Shown here in pieces: positions 36,499-45,572 of a stretch of DNA of 64,000 bases. Origin of the DNA: Shewanella algae. Lineage in GTDB: Bacteria; Pseudomonadota; Gammaproteobacteria; Enterobacterales; Shewanellaceae. Made by a program: the position numbers and the translations under genes. Where the stretch lies: positions 4,245,001 to 4,309,000 of the forward strand of contig NZ_CP068230.1 of NCBI RefSeq assembly GCF_009183365.2, in the 5' to 3' direction. Under the pieces are notes generated by a model, which was given only the letters and a program-made list of their open reading frames with translations, was not told the origin of the DNA and made no database searches. Every line of letters begins with the position of its first letter. Positions within the stretch are counted from its first letter, which is position 1.

Positions 36499-37032
36499 AT
36501 GAAAATAGTTGGCGATTCAGAGCATTTTAAACAGCCTTATGATGAGGACGAGGACTATATCAGCAAGACCTCGCTCAAACGCGACAGTGAAGAGGCTCAG
36601 GATCTGGGCAAACAGCTGGCAGCGCTGAGCAAGAGTCAGTTGGCCAAAATTGAGCTGGGTGAGTCCCTGTTTGATGCCATCATGCAAACCAAGAACATCA
36701 AGCCCAATACCGAGGCCTTCCGTCGTCAGTTGCAGTTTATCGGCAAGCTGATGCGCAACGAAGATCTCGAGGCGATTCAGACCTCGCTTGAGCGGGTACT
36801 GAACAAGAACAACGAAGCGGCCGCCAAGGCTCAGGTATTTGAGAAGTTGCGTGACCGTTTGCTCAGTGGTGGCGATGCCGAAGTGCAATCCCTGCTGGAG
36901 GAGCACCCGCAACTGGACAGACAAAAACTCAGGCAACTGGTGCGTCAGACCAACAAAGAGCTGGCCAAGGGGCCTCAGTCCAAGTCCTCTGCCGAGCTGT
37001 TCAAGTATTTGCGCAGTGAACTGGAAGACTGA
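36499..37032 (+). CDS. darP: Ribosome-associated protein DarP (YjgA)
   Basis: 177 residues, acidic N-terminus (DEDEDYISKTSLKRDSEEAQ) and helical LGKQLAALSKSQLAKIELGE, then a highly charged C-terminal helical region. This is the YjgA/DarP family, which associates with late 50S precursors and supports peptidyl-transferase centre maturation. RBS GAGGAAAG before ATG 36499. It is divergent from pmbA, the same neighbour as in E. coli, and ends at a terminator. Confidence 0.92.
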   Translation: MKIVGDSEHFKQPYDEDEDYISKTSLKRDSEEAQDLGKQLAALSKSQLAKIELGESLFDAIMQTKNIKPNTEAFRRQLQFIGKLMRNEDLEAIQTSLERVLNKNNEAAAKAQVFEKLRDRLLSGGDAEVQSLLEEHPQLDRQKLRQLVRQTNKELAKGPQSKSSAELFKYLRSELED

Positions 37033-37050
37033 TTCAATCTTCCATACCGT

Positions 37051-37081
37051 AAAAACGCCGGCCTTGATGCTGGCGTTTTTT
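37051..37081 (+). terminator. Rho-independent terminator of darP
   Basis: Stem AAAACGCCGGC / GCTGGCGTTTT (one mismatch), loop CTTGAT, followed by T residues; 20 bp after the stop. Confidence 0.88.
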
Positions 37082-37163
37082 GTTGCCAAGACGTTATAAT
37101 CCGGCGCGGATAACACGGAAAAGTAATACCCCACAGATATCGCATCCAATAAAGGACGGATTA

Positions 37164-37568
37164 ATGCGTAAATTGACTCTTGCCTCACTGGCTTGTACCG
37201 GCGCACTGCTGGCAGGCTGTAGCTCAACCCCACAACCCATCATAGCCCAGGAAAAAACCGTCGAAGTGAAAGGCCAAACGCTGAAGCTCGGTGGACGCTA
37301 TTTTTCCGATAAAAAGAAACTGGAACTGACAGTCAACGGTGACCCCATAATGCGCGGCACCTTCCCCCCATATACTCCAACCCAAAACCTGGGTGGTCGC
37401 TATAAAGAGATGGAGATCGACGGCAAGTGCTACTTCGGCTCCGTGCTCGGTAGTCAGGGCGGCGCCTTTGGCATTATTGCCAGCGCGGTGCAATCCTCAA
37501 AATCCAGCAACGGCGACAAGTGCGAAATCCTGGTTGACGGTAAAGCCGTCGAAAACCTCTATTTCTAA
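37164..37568 (+). CDS. Small lipoprotein of unknown function
   Basis: 134 residues from ATG 37164 (AAAGGA upstream). Lipoprotein signal with lipobox LLAGC, so Cys19 or nearby is lipidated; the +2 residue is Ser, predicting outer-membrane retention. The mature part is beta-rich with a Cys pair (DGKCYFGS ... GDKCEIL) that may form a disulfide. No recognised domain. Monocistronic. Confidence 0.75.
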   Translation: MRKLTLASLACTGALLAGCSSTPQPIIAQEKTVEVKGQTLKLGGRYFSDKKKLELTVNGDPIMRGTFPPYTPTQNLGGRYKEMEIDGKCYFGSVLGSQGGAFGIIASAVQSSKSSNGDKCEILVDGKAVENLYF

Positions 37569-37845
37569 CGCTCAACCCAGCTAGATGTGTCCGTGTTATC
37601 CCGCACCACATCTGTGAAATTGGCTGAAGCTGCGCCTAAGTCAAAAAGTCCCATGCCCCTGTTTCACCGGCTAATTTCATCATATTTCATGTAAAAACTT
37701 GTGAAATCTCAAGGCTGATCTGCTTTGGATCACAGATAGCGACAAGCCATTCCCTATAATCCCTCCGCCCTTTCCCAAGGGGTATAGCTTTTACATAAGC
37801 AATTAGAAAATAAGAATATTATCACGTAAAAAGGAACGCATTGCC

Positions 37846-39078
37846 ATGACAGCAACCAGCTATCAGCCGGGAGAGATCCGCGGACTGATCCAGATAGATG
37901 CGCTCAAATGCAAAGGGTGTGACGCCTGCAAACAGTTCTGTCCCACCCATGCTATTGAGGGCGCATCCGGTGCCCCCCATAAGATTGATGAAGAGCGTTG
38001 CCTGAGCTGCGGCCAGTGTCTGATCAACTGCCCGTTCGGCGCCATTCATGAAACCCAGAGTGCCTTGGATACTGTGCTGACCAAGCTCAAGGATCCCGAT
38101 ACTCAGGTGGTCGGTATTCTGGCTCCGGCGGTACGGGTTGCCATAGGTGAAGCTTTCAACCTGCCCAAGGGGCAACTGCTGACCAACAAACTCTACGGCG
38201 CCATGCACCAGGCCGGATTCAGGATCTTCGACTGCAACTTCGCCGCCGACCTGACCATTATGGAAGAAGGCTCTGAGTTCATTCACAGGCTGCATGCCAA
38301 TGTGCGCCAGGAGCCAGGCGCCGGCAAGCTGCCGCAATTCACCTCCTGCTGCCCGGGCTGGGTTCGCTTCCTGGAAAACGAATACCCCAGCCTGCTGCCA
38401 CATCTTTCCACCGCCAAGTCGCCACAGCAGATGGCCGGGACTGTGGCCAAGACCTACGGCGCCAAGGTGTATGAGATGGCTCCGGAAAAGATCTTCACAG
38501 TGGCAGTTATGCCCTGCACCTCGAAAAAACTCGAGGCCTCGCGCCCTGAATTCAACTCTGCCTGGCGCTTCCATCAGCAACACGGCAGCGATTCCGCCCC
38601 TTACGCCGATGTGGATGCAGTGCTGACCACCCGCGAGATGGCCGAGCTGCTCAAGCGCCTCGATATCCATCTGCCGGATGTGGCCGAATACCAAGGCGAC
38701 AGCCTGTTTGCCCAATATACAGGGGCCGGCACCATTTTCGGTAACACTGGCGGCGTGATGGAAGCCGCGGTGCGTACTGCGCACAAGGTGCTCACAGGTG
38801 AAGAACTGGCCAAGCTGGAACTGGCACCTGTGCGCGGTCTGGAAGGCGTCAAGGAAGCCGAACTCACCATTCATGACCAACAACTCAAACGAGATGTGCA
38901 GCTGAAAGTCGCCGTGGTGCACGACATGGGTCGCAATATCCGCCCCTTGCTGGAACAGGTGATGGCCGGCACGTCCCCCTACCACTTTATCGAAGTGATG
39001 AACTGCGCCGGTGGTTGCGTCAACGGTGGCGGTCAACCTATCAACGGCTCAGGCACATCCTGGGTTGCCCAACTGTAA
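37846..39078 (+). CDS. hydA: [FeFe]-hydrogenase catalytic subunit HydA
   Basis: 410 residues. Two [4Fe-4S] ferredoxin sites (CKGCDACKQFCP at 22-32, CLSCGQCLINCP at 52-62) precede the H-cluster domain. H-cluster motifs are complete: TSCCPGW at 166-172, MPCTSKK at 222-228, and NCAGGCVNGGGQP at about 386. This is the compact Desulfovibrio-type large subunit, without NuoG-like or thioredoxin domains. The C-terminal extension is split off as HydB, encoded 10 nt downstream. It has no signal of its own and is probably exported with the Tat-signal HydB. First gene of a seven-gene operon; the 277-bp region before it holds the promoter. Confidence 0.95.
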   Translation: MTATSYQPGEIRGLIQIDALKCKGCDACKQFCPTHAIEGASGAPHKIDEERCLSCGQCLINCPFGAIHETQSALDTVLTKLKDPDTQVVGILAPAVRVAIGEAFNLPKGQLLTNKLYGAMHQAGFRIFDCNFAADLTIMEEGSEFIHRLHANVRQEPGAGKLPQFTSCCPGWVRFLENEYPSLLPHLSTAKSPQQMAGTVAKTYGAKVYEMAPEKIFTVAVMPCTSKKLEASRPEFNSAWRFHQQHGSDSAPYADVDAVLTTREMAELLKRLDIHLPDVAEYQGDSLFAQYTGAGTIFGNTGGVMEAAVRTAHKVLTGEELAKLELAPVRGLEGVKEAELTIHDQQLKRDVQLKVAVVHDMGRNIRPLLEQVMAGTSPYHFIEVMNCAGGCVNGGGQPINGSGTSWVAQL

Positions 39079-39088
39079 GGAATTGCTC

Positions 39089-39406
39089 ATGACAGACAAG
39101 TATCAATTTACCGAAGATGGTTTTCTGTTGTCACGGCGCCGTTTCATGGCCGTGGGCGCTGCGATTCTGGCGCTACTGGCCCTGCCTGTGGGCTGGCTCG
39201 GCAACCGTATCGCCAAGCGCAACGAATACATCAAGGCCAGGGCCGATGCCCTCTATATGGATGATGCCATTGCCAAGTACCGTGTCAGCCATGCCAACCC
39301 GGCCATTGCCCGCTATTACAGCGAATTTGGCGGTGAGCCGCTGGGGCATCTGTCGCACGAGTTGCTGCACACCCATTTTGTCGATCGCACTCAACTGAAA
39401 TCCTAA
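39089..39406 (+). CDS. hydB: [FeFe]-hydrogenase small subunit HydB
   Basis: 105 residues from ATG 39089. The N-terminus has a Tat motif SRRRFMAVG with a hydrophobic stretch (AILALLALPVGW), then the small-subunit domain with YMDDAIAKYRVSHANPAI and LSHELLHTHF. It wraps HydA and directs the dimer across the membrane, as in Desulfovibrio. Ten bp after hydA, ten before the cytochrome b gene. Confidence 0.92.
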   Translation: MTDKYQFTEDGFLLSRRRFMAVGAAILALLALPVGWLGNRIAKRNEYIKARADALYMDDAIAKYRVSHANPAIARYYSEFGGEPLGHLSHELLHTHFVDRTQLKS

Positions 39407-39416
39407 GGAGTCGGCT

Positions 39417-40082
39417 ATGCATCAGGACAATCGTCCCATTCTCAAGCACCCGCTGAATGTTCGGGTGTTCCACTACATCTTGCTGCTGAGCTTCCTGCCA
39501 CTGGCGGCAACCGGGCTGTTGTTGTTCTTCAAACCCTTGAGCGACAGTGCCATGGGGCTGACCTATGACATTCATATTGTTGCCGGTGTCATCATGGCGC
39601 TGGATGCGGTGGCCTTCACCCTGATGGCATTCGACCGTGTCGTACTGTTCACCAACAGAGTATTCACCTTCGGTGGCAACGATGTGGGTTGGTTCAAGGT
39701 ACTTGGCGGCTATCCACAGAAGTTTCTGTTGGGCAAGAAGGTCGCCGTGCCTCCTATGCGCAAGTACAACTCTGGACAGAAGCTGTTCGGGGTTTGTGTC
39801 CTGCTCGGTGGTACTGCACTGATCATTACAGGCTTGGCGCTGTGGCTGGTTCCCTATGCAATCCCACGCGATACCGCCTGGTTGCTGGGGATGATCCACC
39901 TGGGTTGTGGCCTGCTGCTGACGGCGTTTTTGCCCGTGCATCTGTTCCTGGCGGTTTATCGCTTCGACGATTTCAAGGCGATGATGCTGCACGGCAAGGT
40001 GCCCTACCATGACGCAGCCGAGTACACGCCACTATGGGTGCAGGAGGAGGTCGTTCCGGTTGCCGCCAAACGCGCCGAGTAA
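39417..40082 (+). CDS. Cytochrome b subunit of the hydrogenase (FdhI/HydC type)
   Basis: 221 residues with four hydrophobic helices and histidines placed for two b hemes (RVFHYILLLSFLP, YDIHIVAG, GMIHLGCG, PVHLFLAVYRFDD), the pattern of formate-dehydrogenase gamma subunits. In Shewanella the corresponding gene is called fdhC or hydC, and links periplasmic H2 oxidation to the quinone pool or the reverse. Third gene of the operon, 11 bp after hydB. Confidence 0.88.
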   Translation: MHQDNRPILKHPLNVRVFHYILLLSFLPLAATGLLLFFKPLSDSAMGLTYDIHIVAGVIMALDAVAFTLMAFDRVVLFTNRVFTFGGNDVGWFKVLGGYPQKFLLGKKVAVPPMRKYNSGQKLFGVCVLLGGTALIITGLALWLVPYAIPRDTAWLLGMIHLGCGLLLTAFLPVHLFLAVYRFDDFKAMMLHGKVPYHDAAEYTPLWVQEEVVPVAAKRAE

Positions 40083-40151
40083 CGCCATAAGTTCCATTTT
40101 CCAAGGAGCGCAGTTTGACTGCGCTCCTTATCTACAGGAGAGCCACTACAG

Positions 40152-41606
40152 ATGTCAGGCCCTTTGATATCAGACCCGCTTGTATCGGGCCATACAGAAA
40201 CGATTCAAGTCAAAGACTATAACCCCGCCGTAAATTTTATCGATGATGACGCCATCTGGGGCTTGCTCAATAACAACCGGCAACCCAGCCCGGATACCGT
40301 GCGCCAGGTGCTGGAAAAAGCCCGCCGCTTGCAGGGGCTGACGCTGGAGGAAGTGGCGGTTTTACTGCAAAACCAGGATGCCTCCCTGGACGAAGAGCTA
40401 TTTGCCGTTGCCCGTAGCATCAAGGACGCCATCTATGGCAATCGCATAGTACTGTTCGCCCCCCTGTATGTTTCCAACTACTGCGCCAACGCCTGCAGCT
40501 ATTGCGGCTTCAGCGCCGACAACCATGACCTGCCACGCAAGACCCTGAGCGAGCAGGAGCTGATCGCCGAGGTGGAAACCCTGGAAGATATGGGCCACAA
40601 AAGGATCCTAGCGGTCTACGGTGAACACCCGCGCAATAACGCCCGAGCCATAGTCGACTCCATCAAGACCATGTATAGCGTGCGCAAAGGCAAAGGCGGT
40701 GAGATCCGCCGCATCAATGTCAACTGCGCTCCCATGGACACAGAAGACTTCAAGCTGCTGAAGACGGCCGCCATAGGCACTTATCAGTGTTTTCAGGAAA
40801 GCTACCACAGAACGACCTACGAACAGGTGCACCTCAAAGGCCGCAAGAAAGACTTCCTCTATCGTCTCTACGCCATGCACAGAGCCATGGAAGCCGGTAT
40901 CGACGATGTGGGCATTGGCGTGCTGTTCGGTCTCTATGACCACAGGTTCGAACTGCTGGCCATGCTCGCCCATGTACAGCAACTGGAACAGGATTGCGGC
41001 ATAGGTCCACATACCATCTCCTTCCCGCGGATTGAGCCCGCCGATGGCTCCAGCCTGTCGGAGCGGCCACCCTATGTCGTCGATGACGCCACCTTTAAGC
41101 GCCTGGTGGCCATTAGCCGCCTGGCAGTGCCCTACACTGGGCTGATTATGAGCACCCGTGAAAGTGCCGAACTCAGACGTGAACTCCTGAGCCTGGGGGT
41201 ATCACAGATCAGCGCCGGCTCACGTACCACCCCTGGTGGCTACAACCAGGAAGACGATGCGGCTCAATTCAGCCTGGGCGATCACCGCAGCATGGATGAA
41301 GTGGTATTGGATCTGGTCAAGCATAGCCATTCCATCCCCTCATTCTGCACCGGTTGTTACCGCAAGGGCCGCACCGGCGATCACTTTATCGGCCTGGCCA
41401 AGCAGCAGTTTATCGGCAAGTTCTGCCAACCCAACGCCCTGATCACCTTCAAGGAATACCTCAACGACTACGCCAGCGAGCAGACCCGCAAAGCCGGTGA
41501 GGCACTGATAGCCGCCGAGCTGGATAAACTCAGCCCCGCCAGAAGACGTAATATCAAGGCCTGCCTCACGCGCACAGATGCGGGCGAGAGGGACATCTAT
41601 CTGTGA
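40152..41606 (+). CDS. hydG: Tyrosine lyase maturase HydG
   Basis: 484 residues. Radical-SAM motif CANACSYCGF near residue 112 and a C-terminal cluster FCTGCYRKGRTGDHF with a third Cys about 22 residues later (GKFCQP), which carries the dangler iron. HydG cleaves tyrosine and makes the CO and CN ligands of the H-cluster (established). A 69-bp spacer with a good RBS (CAGGAG) separates it from the cytochrome b gene. Its stop overlaps hydX by 4 nt. Confidence 0.95.
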   Translation: MSGPLISDPLVSGHTETIQVKDYNPAVNFIDDDAIWGLLNNNRQPSPDTVRQVLEKARRLQGLTLEEVAVLLQNQDASLDEELFAVARSIKDAIYGNRIVLFAPLYVSNYCANACSYCGFSADNHDLPRKTLSEQELIAEVETLEDMGHKRILAVYGEHPRNNARAIVDSIKTMYSVRKGKGGEIRRINVNCAPMDTEDFKLLKTAAIGTYQCFQESYHRTTYEQVHLKGRKKDFLYRLYAMHRAMEAGIDDVGIGVLFGLYDHRFELLAMLAHVQQLEQDCGIGPHTISFPRIEPADGSSLSERPPYVVDDATFKRLVAISRLAVPYTGLIMSTRESAELRRELLSLGVSQISAGSRTTPGGYNQEDDAAQFSLGDHRSMDEVVLDLVKHSHSIPSFCTGCYRKGRTGDHFIGLAKQQFIGKFCQPNALITFKEYLNDYASEQTRKAGEALIAAELDKLSPARRRNIKACLTRTDAGERDIYL

Positions 41607-42214
41607 AAGGCAAGACTCTGGTACTGGCACCCGGATGCCGTCTCTATGCCGGGCTGCCAAAACAACAGCTGAAATCGGCATTGAGCCGTGCCCGGCGAGT
41701 GGCCCTGCATGCCGGCCACTATGCCAATTTCAGCGAAGGGGCGATAGATCAGTTGCTGCGGCAAAGACTGCAAAGCAGCCAGCTGTCGCAGCTGTTGATA
41801 GTGACACAAGAGTTACAAAGCGAAGCCGGGCTGGCGTTTGGCAAAATGTTGCGCCCGGAATCCACCGAGGCGGAAATCCTCGAGGAATACCGGGTGTCTC
41901 AGCATTGGAGCAATCAACTCGCCGCCTCCTGGCCCGAGCAGGTGACGGCGCTCAGCAGTAAACTGGCCGCCAGCGCGCCACTGTTATTGCTCGATGATCA
42001 ACTGTTTGTCGGCCACTATGCCCATAGCCCACATCTGGCGCCTTTGGGATTGTGGCTCAAGTTGGACAGCCGCGAGCTGGGGCTGCCACCAGCGGGCCTA
42101 TGGCAACGGATGCAAGGCCGCACCAAGGTCGCTGCCACGCCCTGGCAACAGGCCTTGTATCGCTACGCAGATGAGCTGGCGCAGGTGTTGAAACAGGCGG
42201 GATCCCAAGCATGA
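41603..42214 (+). CDS. hydX: HydX, conserved protein of the Shewanella hydGXEF operon, function unknown
   Basis: 203 residues starting at GTG 41603, overlapping hydG (GTGA). No known domain was recognised; the protein is helical with several Leu-rich parts and no cysteine cluster, the only Cys being in the N-terminal APGCRLYAG. The gene position between hydG and hydE corresponds to hydX of the Shewanella oneidensis hydGXEF cluster (established name, role unknown). Its stop overlaps the hydE start by 4 nt, so it is translated in step with the maturases. Confidence 0.85.
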   Translation: MKGKTLVLAPGCRLYAGLPKQQLKSALSRARRVALHAGHYANFSEGAIDQLLRQRLQSSQLSQLLIVTQELQSEAGLAFGKMLRPESTEAEILEEYRVSQHWSNQLAASWPEQVTALSSKLAASAPLLLLDDQLFVGHYAHSPHLAPLGLWLKLDSRELGLPPAGLWQRMQGRTKVAATPWQQALYRYADELAQVLKQAGSQA

Positions 42215-43224
42215 AACCGGCCGAAAATCTGGGTTCAGCAGAAATCAGAGCCTTGCTCTGCGGCGAAGCCGATGACTGGCTGTTTGCCCGCGCCGATGCG
42301 GTCAAGCGCCAGTACTTTGGCAAGGAGATCTGGCTCAGAGGCATAGTGGAGTTTTCCAGCTATTGCCGCTGTGACTGTCACTACTGTGGCCTGAGAGCCG
42401 CCAATCGCGACATTGAGCGTTACCGGCTCAGCCACCAGGAAATCATCGACTCGGCCCTCAAAGTAGATAAAGCCGGCATCGGCACCCTGGTGCTGCAATC
42501 CGGTGAAGACAGCCGCTTTCGCCAGGACGGCATAAGCCACATCCTCAGCACCATCAAACAGCAAACCCAGTTGGCCATCACGCTATCTTTGGGTGAACGC
42601 AGCCACAGTGAACTGGCGCTCTGGCGCGAAGCCGGCGCCGACCGCTATCTGTTGAAACTGGAAACCCTGGATGCCGAGCTCTATAGCCGCCTGCGCCCGG
42701 GAAGAGTGCTGGACAAACGCCTAAGGCTACTGGAAACCCTCAAGAGCCTGGGTTATGAGACCGGCAGTGGCATTATCTGTGGCCTGCCGGGCAGCAAGAG
42801 CGATGCCCTGGCTGACGCCCTGTTGGCGCTCTCAGCCATGGAACTGGAGATGTTGGCGGTTGGTCCCTTTGTCTGTCATCCACAAACCCCGCTGGCAAAC
42901 ACGGCCAACGGCAATGTGCTTGAGTGCCAGCGAGCCAGCGCCATACTCAGGCTACTCAATCCCGGTGCCAACATTCCTGCCACCAGCGCCCTGGATGCCT
43001 TGCAAAAAGGCGCCAGGCTCGAATCTCTGAGCCGCGGCTGCAATGTGCTTATGCCCTCGTTCACGCCACAGAAAGACAGCAGCAAATACCTTATTTACCC
43101 CGGCAAGAATGCCTCCGGCTGCCCGCTGGAGCAGCGTCTCGCCGATATCAGACTCAGCCTTAAAGCCCGCGGCTTGTATTGCTCTGCGGACAGAGGCAAC
43201 GCCAGGAGACAAATTAATGTGTAA
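42211..43224 (+). CDS. hydE: Radical-SAM maturase HydE
   Basis: 337 residues, with the radical-SAM motif CRCDCHYCGLR near residue 52 and the HydE/BioB-like barrel (KVDKAGIGTLVLQSGED, KLETLDAELYSRLRPG). It acts with HydG and HydF to build the diiron subcluster of [FeFe]-hydrogenase. ATGA overlap with hydX upstream; its stop overlaps hydF by 8 nt. Confidence 0.95.
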   Translation: MKPAENLGSAEIRALLCGEADDWLFARADAVKRQYFGKEIWLRGIVEFSSYCRCDCHYCGLRAANRDIERYRLSHQEIIDSALKVDKAGIGTLVLQSGEDSRFRQDGISHILSTIKQQTQLAITLSLGERSHSELALWREAGADRYLLKLETLDAELYSRLRPGRVLDKRLRLLETLKSLGYETGSGIICGLPGSKSDALADALLALSAMELEMLAVGPFVCHPQTPLANTANGNVLECQRASAILRLLNPGANIPATSALDALQKGARLESLSRGCNVLMPSFTPQKDSSKYLIYPGKNASGCPLEQRLADIRLSLKARGLYCSADRGNARRQINV

Positions 43225-44449
43225 TTCGGCCCCCAATGCTGCCCCCCGCGGGGTCAGACTGCACATAGTATTGTGTGGTCGTCGCAACGCCGGGAAGTCC
43301 TCCCTGCTCAATTACTTATCCAACCAACAGAGTGCCATAGTCTCTGAGACCAAGGGCACCACTACAGATGCGGTGCGCAAGCCCTTTGAACTGCATCCGG
43401 TCGGCCCCGCTACCCTGATAGATACCGCCGGACTGGACGATACCGGCGCCCTGGGGCTTCAGCGAATAGCCGCCAGTCGCCGGGCGCTGCAACAGGCCGA
43501 TATCGCCGTCTATGTGCTGGATGAACAGGGGTTGGATGAGTTTGATCGCGACTGGCTGTTACTGCTGCAAAGCTGGCAGCTGCCGATCCTGGTGGTAGCG
43601 AACAAGCAAGATCTGGCCCCTTTGCCCACGGAGCATCAGCACTGGCTCAACGACCAAGGCATCAAGTTCTTATGCCTGTCGACCCAAGAGGCAAAACACC
43701 GGGAAGACTTGGTCGAGCAGCTGGTTCAACTGGTACCGGCGGATTTTCGTTGCGACCCCGTGCTGGCCGCCGACTGTTACCGCATAGGAGAACAACTGCT
43801 GCTGGTCGCCCCGATAGATTCGGCGGCCCCCAAGGGCAGATTGATTTTGCCTCAGGTGCAGGTTCTCAGAGAAGCGCTGGATAACGGTGCCATCGCCAGC
43901 ATCTGCCGTGAGTCTGAGTTGGCCACGGCCTTGGCCGCCATGCCCACGCCACCGGCGCTGGTTGTGACCGATGCCCAGGCGGTGAGACAAGTGGCCGCTC
44001 AGGTACCCAACAGCATTCCTCTGACCACCTTCTCCACCCTGTTTGCCCGGGCCAAGGGCGATCTACCGGCGCAGCTGCAAGGCGCCGAGATGCTCGAAAG
44101 GCTCGAGGATGGCGATCGGGTACTGATCGCCGAGGCCTGTAGCCATGAGGTGCAGGATGAAGATATAGGCAGAGTGAAGATCCCGGCGGCCATCGTCAAA
44201 TTGACCGGCAAACAGTTGCAGTTCAGCGTCTGTGCCGGTCATGACTTTCCGGCCGATTTGGAACACTACAAACTGGTAGTGCACTGCGGCGCCTGTATGT
44301 TGGGGCGGGCGGAGATGCAGCGGCGCATTCTCGAATGTCGCCGCCGCGGCGTCGCCATCACCAACTATGGACTGGTGTTGGCCAAGGCCAGTGGCGTGCT
44401 GGAAAGAGTCAGTGCGCCGCTGCTGCCAGCTGACGCCGACGCCAACTAA
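43217..44449 (+). CDS. hydF: GTPase scaffold HydF
   Basis: 410 residues from ATG 43217, which lies inside the 3' end of hydE. GTPase motifs: P-loop GRRNAGKSSLLN, switch T in KGTTTD, DTAGLDD, and NKQD. A dimerisation domain follows. The C-terminal [4Fe-4S] site reads CSH near residue 312 with HCGAC near 357 (CxH...HCxxC). It carries the diiron precursor to HydA. Last gene of the hydrogenase operon; its 3' end overlaps the convergent ABC-2 permease gene by 41 nt. Confidence 0.95.
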   Translation: MCNSAPNAAPRGVRLHIVLCGRRNAGKSSLLNYLSNQQSAIVSETKGTTTDAVRKPFELHPVGPATLIDTAGLDDTGALGLQRIAASRRALQQADIAVYVLDEQGLDEFDRDWLLLLQSWQLPILVVANKQDLAPLPTEHQHWLNDQGIKFLCLSTQEAKHREDLVEQLVQLVPADFRCDPVLAADCYRIGEQLLLVAPIDSAAPKGRLILPQVQVLREALDNGAIASICRESELATALAAMPTPPALVVTDAQAVRQVAAQVPNSIPLTTFSTLFARAKGDLPAQLQGAEMLERLEDGDRVLIAEACSHEVQDEDIGRVKIPAAIVKLTGKQLQFSVCAGHDFPADLEHYKLVVHCGACMLGRAEMQRRILECRRRGVAITNYGLVLAKASGVLERVSAPLLPADADAN

Positions 44450-45572
44450 CGCCCCAAACCGCCAGAGGGAAGAACAGCAACAATAGCCCCCACAGCTGTA
44501 ACCATTTGGGGGCAATAACCGCCCAATCGGCTCCCATCTGGTTCAGCTGCAACATTCCCATAATCGCCGGCACAGCCGGGATCACCTGCGACAGCCATAC
44601 CAAGGGCTCAGGGATCAATGCCAAGGGCCAGACAAAGCCACTGACAAACAGGATAGGCATGGATACCAGCAGCAGGATCTGAGTCGGCAACTCGCGCCGC
44701 ACAAACAGACAGCTGAGCGCTACCCCGGCGCTGGCGGTGGTCAGCAGGAAAGGCAACATCAGCAACAATACCTGACCAAGACTCGCCTGCAGACTCACCT
44801 GATAGAAGTAATAACACCAGCCAATATAGAGCGCACTGAACAGGCAATAGAGCAAGCCGAAGGCCAACACCCGGGCACTGACCAGCATCAAGGGGCTGAC
44901 CCGGTTCCAATAGCCCGGCTGGCGCCACTGACCGGCGCCGAGTATGCCTGTGCCTATCAACAAGGTCTGGTGCAAAATCAGCAGAAACAAGCCTGGCACC
45001 ACATAGGGGGTATAACCCAAACCTTTATTGAATGCGGGCACGGCATTGAGTTTAATCGGCGCCAGACTCTGGGCCGCGGCCTCAGGGCTCTGGCCCGAGG
45101 CCAATAGTCCCTTGAGCTGGATCTGCTTGCCGGCATCCATACCGGCACTCACCAAACCTTCTACCACAGCGGAATAGATCAGGAAGTAACTGGCATCACC
45201 GCCGAAGCTCAAAGTCGCGCCCCGTCCCAGCAACAGATCGCGGCGAAAATCAAACGGGATCACCAATAAACCATGGGCGCGGCCATCGGTGACCCAGGCC
45301 TTGGCTTCGTCGATGGAGCCGACCCGACCGACGACCTGGATACGGGCACTGGCATCGGCGTGACGGATAAGCCGCCGTGACAGCGAAGAGTTATCGTGAT
45401 CCACCACCACCAACTGCTGCTCTGTGGGCACCTGATGCAGATAAGGCAAGGGATAGAGCACCGCATAGAAGAGCACGCCGCCAAACAGGGTCAAAGAGAT
45501 CGCCTTGTCACGCACCAAGGCGCGTAAATCCAGCCAGATCAACTGCCATAACGAGAGGGGCTTGGCTGTCAT
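44409..45572 (-). CDS. ABC-2 type transporter permease (YhhJ/YbhR-like)
   Basis: 387 residues: one N-terminal helix, a periplasmic domain of about 140 residues (QQLVVVDHDNSSLSRRLIRHAD), and five C-terminal helices with the ABC-2 segment. It overlaps the preceding permease gene by 4 nt. Two such permeases plus a HlyD and a TolC form an RND-like tripartite exporter of the YbhFSR/YhiI type. No ATP-binding gene lies in this operon. Its 3' end runs 41 nt into hydF on the opposite strand. Confidence 0.85.
   Translation of the reverse strand: MTAKPLSLWQLIWLDLRALVRDKAISLTLFGGVLFYAVLYPLPYLHQVPTEQQLVVVDHDNSSLSRRLIRHADASARIQVVGRVGSIDEAKAWVTDGRAHGLLVIPFDFRRDLLLGRGATLSFGGDASYFLIYSAVVEGLVSAGMDAGKQIQLKGLLASGQSPEAAAQSLAPIKLNAVPAFNKGLGYTPYVVPGLFLLILHQTLLIGTGILGAGQWRQPGYWNRVSPLMLVSARVLAFGLLYCLFSALYIGWCYYFYQVSLQASLGQVLLLMLPFLLTTASAGVALSCLFVRRELPTQILLLVSMPILFVSGFVWPLALIPEPLVWLSQVIPAVPAIMGMLQLNQMGADWAVIAPKWLQLWGLLLLFFPLAVWGVSWRRRQLAAAAH

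Noticed and set aside
37699..37712. FNR-type site TTGTGAAATCTCAA before hydA
   Set aside because: Only the outer TTG/CAA triplets fit; three inner arm positions differ from TTGAT-N4-ATCAA, too weak to list.
37822..39036. 404-codon minus-strand frame
   Set aside because: Antisense to hydA, which has all H-cluster motifs.
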